Source: Aphrocallistes beatrix
Lineage: Eukaryota; Porifera; Hexactinellida; Sceptrulophora; Aphrocallistidae
Direction of reading: 5' to 3'
DNA length: 64,000 nt
Assembly: GCA_963281255.1 (NCBI GenBank)
Contig: OY725501.1
Coordinates: 1,279,674-1,343,673 of the forward strand
The translations under genes and the position numbers were made by a program. The notes under the pieces were generated by a model that saw only the letters and a program-made list of their open reading frames with translations, ran no database searches and had not been told where the DNA came from. This document shows, piece by piece, positions 55,186 to 64,000 of this stretch (position 1 is the stretch's first letter; the number at the start of each line of letters is the position of its first letter).

Positions 55186-56970
55186 TATTGTAAACAAAAG
55201 TAAGTGCATAATTTACTACACAGATTTCAAAATATAATATTTGCAATCTAAACCCCTAAAACACCATATCATCCGTTGAAAGCTAGTTATTAGCATATTT
55301 TGGATTTGATCACTTCAAGTATCACTGGTAAACAAAAGTAAGCAAATAGTTTATCATACAGATTTGAAAATATAGTATTTGTAACCTATACCCTAAAAAC
55401 CCATGTCAATCGTTGAAAGCAAGATTATGGCATAGTTTTGATTAATTTATTTCGGGTATCCACTGTAAACAAATACTTTATTATACAGATCTGAAAATGT
55501 AATTTTCGCAATCTACACCCCTTGGCCCATGTCAACCGTTGTAAGTTAGTTTATCGCATGGTTTTAGATTTTTTCAGGCATCATTTGTAAACAAAAGTAA
55601 ACAAATATTTTAGCATTCAGACCTGAAAATATTCGAGTGGGAATATATTCTCCTAAAACCCAATTTCAACGTTGTAAGCTATCATTTAGCATATTTTTAG
55701 ATTTGTTTACCTTAAATATCTATTGTAAAGTAAAAGTAAACTAATACAAAATATGATTGTAGAAAGCTACACACTAACTACCCCATGTCAACTATTGGAA
55801 ATGAGTTTCTTGCACATTTTGAGAGTTGTTTACTTAGATATCAATTGCATATAAAGCAAGCAAATGTTTTATCATAAATATTTGAAAATATAGTATTCGT
55901 AATCTACAAGCTAAAGCCCCATGTCAACCATTGAAAGCAATTTATAGCATATTTTTGATTTTTTACTTTAGGTAACTATCGTAAAGAAAAGCAAGCAAAT
56001 ACTTTATCACTCTGTTTGAAAATATTCTAGTGGAAATATATTCCGCTAAAACCCCATTTTAAACGTTGTAAGCTATCATCTAGCATTAATAAGATTTGTT
56101 TTCTTTCGTATCTATTGTAAAATAAAGTAAGCAAATACTTTATAAAACAGAATCGATATATTTGAAATCTACACCCATTAATACCCAATGTCAACTATTG
56201 GAAATGAGTTTATTATGTCGACTCATCATGGAATTATGACGTCATTGTTACCTTATTTATAATTAGAAATTCGACCATAACTCGACCATAAGCCATTTTA
56301 AGTGATAGAAGACTGAAATTTTAATAAAATGTATTTATTAATATGTAGTGTCCGCCAGCCCCGCAGCGCAAGCAAGCGAAGCGCGTTTGTATACACTAAA
56401 ACCTAATGCCAACCGTTGAAAGCTAGTTTATGGAAAATTTTGAATTGTTTACATTAGGTATCTCTTATAAACTAATGTATGGAAATCTACCCTCCTAAAC
56501 GCCATGCCGACCGTAGAAAGCAATCTTCTAGAATATTTTGAGATTTGTTTAGTTCATGTATTGTAAACGATAATGAGCAAATTCTTTATCATGCAAATCT
56601 GAAAGTTTATTTTTCGAAATTATACACCCCAAATACCCACTTTTAACCTTTAAAGCAATCATCTAGTATATTTTGAGATTTGTCTACTATCTATTGTCAA
56701 CAAAAGTAAGCAAATACTAAATCTTTTCGATTAGAAAATAGGCTAATGGGGAATCTATTATCCTAAAACAACTCCATGTCAACTGTTATAAGATAACAAA
56801 CATATTTGATTTGTTTATTTAAGTACCTATCGCAAACTAAAGTTAGCAAATATATGATCTTAAATATCCGAAAGTATATAAGTGGAAATATACGCCCTAA
56901 AATCCAATGTTAACCATTGAAAACTAGTTTTTGGAAAGTTTTACATCTGTTAACATTTTTAAGTATCTAT
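55186..56970 (+). repeat. Satellite of about 122-138-bp monomers
   Basis: Around 12 diverged head-to-tail monomers. Each has GTAAACAAAAGTAAGCAAAT, TTTGAAAATATAGTATT, CTACACCCTAAAACCC, ATGTCAACCGTTGAAAGC and GATTTGTTTACTTAGGTATC blocks. Starts lie near 55190, 55328, 55465, 55587, 55725, 55847, 55981 and 56117, then about 56470, 56565, 56698 and 56830 after an interruption. Confidence 0.9.
56205..56395 (+). repeat. Family A fragment inside the satellite
   Basis: ATGTCGACTCATCATGGAAT, TGACGTCATTG, TTTTAAGTGATAGAAG, then a direct jump to GTCCGCCAGCCCCGCAGCGC and GCGCGTTTGTA. Internal deletion of about 250 bp relative to other copies. Confidence 0.85.
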
Positions 56971-56981
56971 GCTTAATATTA

Positions 56982-57690
56982 AAACTCGACGATTTTCATA
57001 TATGTTCAAGCACGCTTTGCATGCTTCCGCTGCGAGGCTGGCAGAAACAATATGTCCGCCGGGGACACCCTTTGGGCGCATAGGCTGACATTTATTAATT
57101 ATGAGGGAGATAACATCTGTACAAACATCTGTCTAACTGTTATAATCAAAATAATTCGGAAAATCCCGAATTTGGCTAGAATTTTTTAAATTTTTGATGC
57201 GTAATTATGACGTCATAACGGTGTTGAGTCAATTTTTTTGATGAGAGTTGGATCAAATTAGAGATATAGTCAAGTCCGCTTAATAGGGTCACATCGGTAA
57301 AAGGACATTTTGCCCCGATTAAGCGGAGAATCCTATTAACCGAAAGTATTTTGTATTAGCTTCTATGTGTGAGAGCTATTCCGGTCCTGCCAAAAGTGGC
57401 CCAATTAAGCGGTTGACCCGATTAAACAGTGACCCTATTAAGCGGCGTCGACTGTATTAATATACACATTCTATTAAAATATGAGCCTTTTATCACTTAA
57501 AATGACTGATTTATAGTCAAATAACTGAAATTTCTAATTTTAAGTGACAATGATGTCATAATTCCATGATGATTCGACATTTTCGTCTGAGGCCAGAACT
57601 TAGTGGAGCCATAGCCAAAAGATTCCCACATGCCCAAATTCAGCTTTCTGTACCTGGCAGTTTCCTCAATCAATCCGTTACAGATAAATA
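56982..57690 (-). repeat. Family A repeat, minus orientation
   Basis: TIR-like CTTAATATTAAAACTCGACG at 56972, hairpin GCACGCTTTGCATGCTTCCG, TTATGACGTCATAACGGTG, an inserted MITE (57269-57454), then core to CAGTTTCCTCAATCAATCCG. The right terminus is cut by a Tc1 element at 57691. Confidence 0.88.
57269..57454. mobile_element. pogo/Tigger-like MITE, copy 2, nested
   Basis: 186 bp within family A sequence GAGATATA/TTAATATACAC, which is continuous in other copies, so the TA target is certain. Ends GTCAAGTCCGCTTAATAGGG and CCCTATTAAGCGGCGTCGAC. Sister of 13799-13987. Confidence 0.93.
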
Positions 57691-58996
57691 CAGGGTAGGG
57701 TGTTAATACATTTTAGCAGACAAATGATATTTAATACTTTTTAATATATCCACCACTGTTCGCAATACACAATTTTACTCTATTAGGCATAGAAAATATT
57801 AGATTGTCTAGAATGTCTTCATTTATCTCTGACCAGACCCTTTTCAAGCTATTCTTGAGAGATTCTTCATTTGTTGGCGGGTCTAATAAATCCAAGTGAC
57901 TCTGCAGTATAGCCCATAGATTTTCTATAGGGTTTAAATCAGGCGAATTCGCTGGCCAAATGCCCTTCTTCCAAAACTCTTTTAGACTCTGTAGGCACCA
58001 CTCTTGGGTTTTTTTAGCTGTATGAGCTGGTCCACCATCCTGCTGAAAAATTGACTTAGACATGTTTAACATCATTTTTCGCTCACAAATAGGTCTATTT
58101 TGTCTTTTCCGACGAATAGTTGACATCAAAGATTTCATAAGAATCTCTTCAACACAATATTCAAACAGACTGTCCTCGAGGAATAAAATGGAGATTGGAG
58201 AGAGAGGGTGATAAGACATCATACCCCATGCATTGATTTTCAGGGGAAATTTTATGGTCTCGATAGGGGTAACATTTCGTGAGTTTAGTGCCCATATTCT
58301 GTTGTTTTGCCAATTGGGAGCATAGTATAGTTGATACGGAGACTCGTCTGAGAACAAAACACGTCGTCATTCTTCCACACACCAATTCCTCTTTTCTTTG
58401 CAGAATTGTAGACGGGATTTCTTCTGGTCATTTGTCAGTTTGGTTGTTTTGGGGATTTAAATGGTTTAGCATGAAGAGTATTCTTGAAGTATTTGTATAC
58501 GGTGACATGAGAAACTGTTTGCCCACTTTTCTTTAGTATATTAGCCAATTTGCGAGTAGATTTGTGCCTCTTTGCTAAAGATTTTGCAATTAGAATCTTA
58601 GATGATCTAGAGAACGCCGGTTTCCTGCCACGTCCAGGCTTATTCTTTACGGATTCAGACTTTTTTGAGTCCCCACCAACGTTGAATTGTGCGGAGGTTA
58701 ACGTTGAGACCTCGTGAAACATTCGTCTGAGACATGCCACCTAAAATCATGCCAACTGCACGATTACGAATATCGTCAAGGTATTCTTTCACCATGAAAC
58801 CGTAGATGAAGTAATCAATTGATTTTTTAAATTAAATAGCTACGGTTAGCTCTAGTATGAATTCAAATAAGCATCCGCATATGGTATAATAAAAAGTCAT
58901 GAATAAATGAACTGGATTTATCAATAGTGCTATTTGCATTTCAGTTGAATACGATTTGTAAATATTACGACATCAATTAATTAACACCATGTGCTA
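57691..58996 (-). mobile_element. Tc1-like element (DD37E), nearly complete
   Basis: 1306 bp between TA pairs (57689-57690, 58997-58998). Ends CAGGGTAGGGTGTTAAT and ATTAACACCATGTGCTA; the inner nine bases pair exactly and the outer eight have diverged. It carries a whole transposase in two frames. Confidence 0.82.
57731..58740 (-). pseudogene. Tc1-like transposase, one frameshift and one stop
   Basis: Transposase for TA-targeted cut-and-paste. N-terminal part 58740-58435: helix-turn-helix region RRMFHEVSTLTSAQF and the GRGRKPAFSRSSKILIAKSL DNA-binding segment, then TRKLANILKKSGQTVSHVTV. A frameshift near 58440 leads to LTNDQKKSRLQFCKEKRNW, and a TGA replaces the usual Trp of VEEW before RRVLFSDESPYQLYY (first Asp). 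The C-terminal frame 58357-57731 has FQQDGGPAHTA (second Asp) and SPDLNPIENLWAIL (Glu), with 37 residues between them, ending SGGYIKKY. All three catalytic residues survive. Only two lesions separate it from an open frame; sequencing error is possible. Confidence 0.9.
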
Positions 58997-59003
58997 TACG
59001 CGT

Positions 59004-59475
59004 ATATATCCTTACTATTAAAACTCGATTAACCTATATACGTGTATATAAATTTATATATCTGTGAAGAAACTGCCAGGCACAGAAAACTGATTTTTGG
59101 CATGTGAGTCTTTTGGCTATGGCTCGGGTAAGTTCTGAGCTCAGACCAAAAAGTCGACTCATCATGGAATTATGACGTCGTTGTCAACTTTTTAATAATT
59201 AGAAATTTGAGTTTTTCGACCATAACTCAGCCATTTTAAGTAATGAAGGCTGAAATTTTAAGAGAATTTGTATATTCATATTATTCACATGTGATGATAC
59301 AACTAACATCAAAAAATTATAACTCATCACTCTGTTATGACGTCATCATTACGCATCAAAATTTATAAAATTGACAAATTTGGTGATTTTTCGTGCGATT
59401 TTGATTATAACAGTTGAACAGACGTATTTAGAGTTATTTTCTATATAATTAATCAATGTGACCCCACACCATTGA
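59004..59475 (+). repeat. Family A repeat with left TIR, plus orientation
   Basis: ATATCCTTACTATTAAAACT at 59005, TA-rich spacer, then GAAGAAACTGCCAGGCACAG through ATGACGTCATCATTACGC to TCAATGTGACCCCA; the GC-rich end is missing. Confidence 0.87.
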
Positions 59476-59858
59476 TATCCATCTTTGTAGAACAATTATA
59501 GGGAATGTTATTGGAGGGGTATCGTTGCGCAGACAAATGAAGAAAGTCATAGAATCAAATCACTTGTTAGAGAAATTCGATGAAAAGAATTCTTAGAATT
59601 AAATTAATTATTTGAATTCGTCAAGTAGTGCATCCTGGTTTTACAGTCTTAATCGAAATTTAGATTTTATCCGATAATTCTAAAAATTTCACTTATCAGA
59701 ATAAGTGAATAATTTAATGATAGATACTTTTCTTTTTAAAAGTATCTATCATTAATCTAAACCAAAAGCTATAATCGAATAATATACTAGCAATGTAAAC
59801 AGCGAATAATTTGATAGCTAATTATTCAAATCGCTCTAAGCAAAATTCAAAAAGTCCA

Positions 59859-60082
59859 TTATTTGTGTTGCAATTCTTTTTGACGTTTCATTTCAATCTT
59901 TTCTGTACGTGATCTGCTTTTAGAACCCATCACACCTCCTCCCCAATGCTTTCTTATTTCATCAAATCGATCATTAAAATCAGATTTTATAGCATCAATA
60001 ATATTCGAAAAAGAACTTTTATCCTCAGAATATAGATCTGTAATAGCAATTGAAGTTGCAGTTTTCTTATGCACAAGCTTAC
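59859..60082 (-). CDS. RpL7A: Ribosomal protein eL8 (RPL7A), last exon
   Basis: Minus-strand exon coding the C-terminal 74 residues of large-subunit protein eL8. GKLVHKKTATSIAITDL corresponds to the LGxLVHxKTCTTVA segment of the family; then SEDKSSFSNIIDAI, FNDRFDEIRKHWGGGVMG (very close to the conserved NDRYDEIRRHWGG) and the lysine-rich tail KIEMKRQKELQHK. The exon starts after the acceptor TTACTATAG (read on minus, ending at 60083); the stop TAA is at 59859-59861. Upstream exons were not recognised before the window's next repeats. More diverged than usual for eL8, yet frame and splice site are intact, so a functional gene or a slightly diverged paralogue. Introns of this gene often host snoRNAs; none identified here. 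Confidence 0.82.
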
Positions 60083-60089
60083 CTATAGT

Positions 60090-60865
60090 AAATAATGATG
60101 TTAAATTGGGAAGTATCAACATGAATAATAAATAGAAAGAGAGAGTTTAGCAACAGCATATTAAAAAGTCCATTAATACTATAGTATGCAATAAAACAAC
60201 ATACCAACCCAAAATTATGTGGACCAAGTTTTGTTCTAATGATACAAAATCAGGCTATATTAAACCTTTCAAGTTCCTTCTATAAATCTAAAGTATCAAA
60301 AGCATGCAATTTCGCTGCGGGACCAGCGAACATCTTGTGCACGCATTAGCCGTCCTGGAATGACTGTGGAAACCATAATTTTTGAGGCGCTCTACAGACG
60401 CTAAATATTGATTAGTATCAAGAAACCATGGATACAAAAGATAAAACAAATTGTGATTGAAAAAAGATAATAAGGGCATTAGATATAATGAATAGCAATT
60501 TCAATTAATAAATCATATCAATGACCTGGGGTCCATTCTATTTATAGGTTGGATCTCATATTTCTATGGCTTCCTCGCCAAAATGACCGGATATGAGCAA
60601 GCAAAAGTCATTGTCAATGAGGGGTTAATATGAAAAATTTACAAGGATAATTTCGTTATAGATGGATAAGGAATTTAGCAGTCTCATCATTTTAAACAGG
60701 TGATAAGCGGATACGGGAGGGTCCACTCACTTCTTTTCAGAGATTACTGTGGCGCATTATATATATAACCGGAGTATCAAGGGTGATCCCATCTACAATC
60801 ACCTAGATCTTCCGTTTATACTTGATTATAAAAGTACCATGATTCCTCAATAGTGTTTTGAAAAT
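60090..60865. other. Probable eL8 intron/upstream region
   Basis: AT-rich; no further eL8 exon recognised. Frame 60288-60479 shows no domain. Confidence 0.35.
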
Positions 60866-60869
60866 ATCA

Positions 60870-61437
60870 TACTTACTATTAAAACTCGATTAAGGTGTGT
60901 GTATATATAGTACGGTATATATGCGTGTATATATATATATCTCATGTAACGAATTGATTGAAGAAACTGCCAGGCGCAGAAATCTGATTTTTGGCATGCG
61001 GGAGTCTTTTGGCTATGGCTCCACTAAGTTCTGAGCTCAGATGAAAATGTCGACACATCATGGAATTATGACATCATTGTCACCTTTTTTATAATTAGAA
61101 ATTTCAGTTTTTCGACCATAACTCAGCCATTTTAGATATTTGGCTGAAACTTTAATATAATATGTATATTAATATAATTCCATATGACGCAACTATTATC
61201 AAAAAATGATGACTCATCACTCTGTTATGACGTCAACATTACGCATTAAAATTTTTAAAATTGTCAAATTTGGTGATTTTTCGAGTGATATCGATTTTAT
61301 AACACTATGATAGACATATTTAGAGATGTTATCTCCCTTATAATTAACCAATGTGACCCCAGGCGACCGAAGGGAGCCTCCGGGGGACACAAAGTGTCTG
61401 CCAGCCGCACAGCGCAAGCAAGCGAAGCGCGCTTGTA
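60870..61437 (+). mobile_element. Family A, nearly full copy, plus orientation
   Basis: Left TIR CTTACTATTAAAACTCGATT at 60872, TA microsatellite, complete core with TGATGACTCATCACTCTG, and an intact GC-rich end CGCAAGCAAGCGAAGCGCGC then TTGTA at 61437. Only the right TIR is missing. The second CRE is TGACGTCA followed by AC; the first is mutated to TGACATCA. Confidence 0.88.
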
Positions 61438-61740
61438 GTGATTAGAATAGCATAAGCAATTAAGCATTCTACTTGTATATCTTATTAAGAAAATTTTTAA
61501 ACATACAGGAGCATGAGTAGAAGATAGCGTTGACCTCAGAATGGCGGAAAATTATAGTGAGCATCATGTAGATGCTGAATTGAGACTTAAATGAAATATA
61601 AATGATTCGAGGAAAATTATTAAAAAACACAATTCGGGGCGCCAATTTAGGATTTTAAAATGCAGTGTTTGTCGCCATAAGTAACACTTCAAATATTAAC
61701 CAATAAGAGTAAGTTTTATCATTGTAGATTGCATATTATA

Positions 61741-62215
61741 TGACACAACCGCGCTTCGCTTGCTTACGCTGCGCGGCTGACAGACACAAAGTGTCCGCCA
61801 GAAGAGTTCTTTGGGCGCCTGGGTTCACATTGATCAATTATAAGGTAGATAACATCTCTCCAAATAAGTCTGTCTTACTTATATAATTGATATTAATCGA
61901 AAAATCAAAAATTTGTAATCTTTCAATTTTTGATCCGTATTGATGACATCAAAACAGAGTGATGAACACGATTTTTTGAAGAAAGTTGCATCATATTTGA
62001 GATATATTAATATACACATTCTATTAAAATTTCAGCCTTCTATCACCTAAATAACTGAGTTTTAGTCTAGAAAAACTGAAATTTCAAATTATGAAAAAGG
62101 TGACAATGACGTCATAATTCAGTTAAGAGTGGACATTTTCGTATGAGGTCAGAAATTAGTGGAGCCATAGCTAAAATCCTTGCCAAATTTCAGCTTTCTG
62201 GATACCCACGAGCGA
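61741..62215 (-). repeat. Family A repeat, minus orientation
   Basis: From GCGCTTCGCTTGCTTACGCT and GACACAAAGTGTCCGCC to GGTGACAATGACGTCATAAT and AGTGGAGCCATAGC; no TIRs. It faces the 60870 copy, so the two GC-rich ends point at each other 300 bp apart. Confidence 0.87.
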
Positions 62216-62485
62216 GAAGTACGTTCCGATCCCATCTATGGCAGACTTCTTTTTGCCACTAATTATTCATATAATTGATAAGACAAAATATGGATTAAAA
62301 TATTGGTGATGATGTTAGCATTAATTGCAGAGCATTCCTAGACTGGGCCATTTCAAAATTTCATTTTTTTTTTTTTTTGTGAGAAACTGCTATCTCTACT
62401 GAGTTTGAATTACCAATAGTATGTATCTTCAGTATCTTCACTATCTAAATAACGATGTTAGTTATTACATTCTTCGACTGAATAA

Positions 62486-62632
62486 CAGTATAGTAGAACT
62501 AGGATAAGACGTACTAACCGAGTCGATATTACATAAGAATCTATATTTTAAAATAATTTTGGTTTAGAGAATTGAGTACGTAATAAGTCGAAGTACGTAA
62601 TATCCCGAGATCGAGTTCTACACTATTTAAAA
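62486..62632. mobile_element. Small MITE, pogo-like ends
   Basis: AGTATAGTAGAACTAGGATA and inverse CGAGATCGAGTTCTACACT, internal GTACGTAATA inverse pairs. TA flanks plausible. Non-coding. Confidence 0.5.
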
Positions 62633-62918
62633 TAATCGGGATAGTAAGCGAAAAATAGAGTATAAATTATAAACCAGTCTCAATTAGGCCCGTTATCATC
62701 ACTAGGTTTTCAATTTAGAATCCGATAAACACATTTACTACTATAAAATGATCGAAAATAATACTAGACAATTAAACAGCAATCATACAGATAGATTATC
62801 CGAAATTGCTCTGTATACTCATTGTCCATTCATCGTTAGTGCTATCTAGTCTCACTGTCCGTGTCATATTACAATGTGCAATCAGAACCACAGAAACCCA
62901 AATTCAAAGATAGTGAAG

Positions 62919-63185
62919 TTAAACGCTCATAAGGACTAACTGATGGAAGAAAGGAGGCAACACAGAGCATATTGAGATTTGGTTCTCCCCAGAGAGGTAC
63001 GTTCTTATAGCGACAATCGTGAGTGCCTGATTTTGACGGCGACAAATTGCAAAAAATAGTAATAATATAATGCAGATGCATAGAGTTGAAACTACTAATA
63101 AACAGAGCAGCAAAAGAGGGCGCGCCAAGGAGCGGCGTTCCTGGTGCGGGATCTTAGTTTGAGGAACGGAGGCTGGAGGGCACTC
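62919..63185 (-). CDS. Possible membrane-protein exon
   Basis: Minus-strand open stretch after a pyrimidine-rich tract and AAG at about 63186, beginning ECPPASVPQTKIPHQERRSL, then one strong membrane segment LLLLCLLVVSTLCICIILLL, followed by CRRQNQ. This is the usual order of an extracellular stalk, transmembrane helix and basic stop-transfer motif of a single-pass receptor. The rest (about 45 residues) has no known domain. A second frame (KSGTHDCRYKNVPLWGEPN) overlaps and could be the real continuation after a splice. GC content here is higher than in the surroundings, and no repeat is recognised. I cannot name the gene. Confidence 0.35.
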   Translation of the reverse strand, partial: ECPPASVPQTKIPHQERRSLARPLLLLCLLVVSTLCICIILLLFFAICRRQNQALTIVAIRTYLSGENQISICSVLPPFFHQLVLMSV

Positions 63186-63214
63186 CTCTTGAAAAAACAG
63201 TAAAAGAAGCAAAG

Positions 63215-64000
63215 GCGCGCTAACAGGAGTACCATTCTTTTAAAAAAGTTTGTTTCTGTAATTTCTCCTGATATCCTAACAATTATTTTCAAACTTAAAT
63301 TTTGTAATAACGCGGGACAAAATTTAGAAGAATTTTTAAATATACAGTGAAATATCATAATAAACCTACTTTCAATATGTAATGTGTTTACGAATATAAA
63401 TACAAAACTAGGTTATAGTAGCTAAATATCAGGGGCATGGCCGATTATGGTTTGCCCTTCCGAACAATCGAGGTGGTTTATATGTAATGAACTGGGAGTA
63501 GGAAGCACGCAGAGGTTGCATTGACCTAAAAATATCTCTGAGGATGTTGACAACATTTGTAAAAATATTAGATTGTGAAATTGTGTTATAATATTTAGAA
63601 ATATTTGAAATTTAAAAGAAATGATTCAAAGGTATTTAACCAAGTCGATATTTTCAGTCACCCAGACCGAACTAATAATTGACAATTATGCTCGATTGGA
63701 CTTTGACTTAGTCCACCCCCTAAATATTATAATCTCTAATTCAATATTGTGCTTATGGGTATTGGGTGAATATTTTCTCGAGTGAAACTATCAATCATAT
63801 TGAATATTTAGTCACTTGTATAAACCAGAGATTTCATTGGGGTATTTTATATTAGAGTTTAGTAACTACATCGCGTTTACATGCCATCCCGCATAATAAG
63901 ACTTAGCGGAAATGTAAGCAAGAATCCTAGGTAAGCTTATAAATTAAAATATAAATAAAAACATTTCAAGATAAATGTTAAATTAGGAACATACCTAATC
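63215..64000. other. No gene seen
   Basis: AT-rich end of the window; nothing recognised. Confidence 0.5.

Overview
This is AT-rich eukaryotic (metazoan) DNA dominated by decayed transposable elements. Single exons of conserved animal genes (a PAR-6 PDZ exon, a survivin-type BIR protein, a ribosomal protein eL8 tail), spliceosomal intron borders, and invertebrate-type hAT, Tc1/mariner, Mutator, LINE and integrase elements point to an invertebrate, most likely an arthropod. A parasitic copepod would fit, but the species is inference. There is no bacterial gene organisation, CRISPR array or operon. Positions 31843-32042 are a 200-base assembly gap.

Host genes: I support three with confidence. 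These are the 3' exon of par-6 (18406-19112, +), an intronless survivin-like BIR protein (37555-38007, -) and the last exon of a ribosomal protein eL8/RPL7A gene (59859-60082, -). A possible single-pass membrane protein exon lies at 62919-63185 (-). The genes are independent and separated by transposon debris.

Layout. 1-2.3 kb: LINE fragments split by a TA-flanked MITE. 2.4-7 kb: recurrent non-coding repeats (called families A, C and D here) and Tc1 elements, including one with perfect 29-bp terminal repeats. 7.3-10.7 kb: an integrase element whose 3' part is a large inverted duplication, with a mariner inserted in one arm. 11-17 kb: MITEs, including a full-length family A copy. 18.4-21.3 kb: par-6 exon, then a second, intron-bearing integrase element. 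21.6-22.6 kb: a 1-kb fold-back. 28-33.3 kb: MITE, internally deleted hAT with an 8-bp target duplication, nested hAT end, gap, FLYWCH/MULE transposase. 35-42.7 kb: fold-back family B, hAT MITE, survivin gene, tandem-repeat-armed fold-back, and a 2.3-kb inverted-repeat unit holding a 23-bp minisatellite and a hAT inside a hAT. 43.9-52.2 kb: Mutator transposase relic, family B cluster, family C, hAT relic, LINE endonuclease. 53-57 kb: a minisatellite split by nested insertions and a roughly 130-bp satellite. 57-62.6 kb: family A copies around a Tc1 element and the eL8 exon.

The most informative signals are nested insertions whose target-site duplications or uninterrupted sister copies can be read directly, so a relative insertion order can be reconstructed. 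I saw no convincing new gene system. The closest to novelty are the repeat families themselves (A with paired CRE and AP-1 motifs, B as a giant fold-back) and the structured satellite and minisatellite elements.
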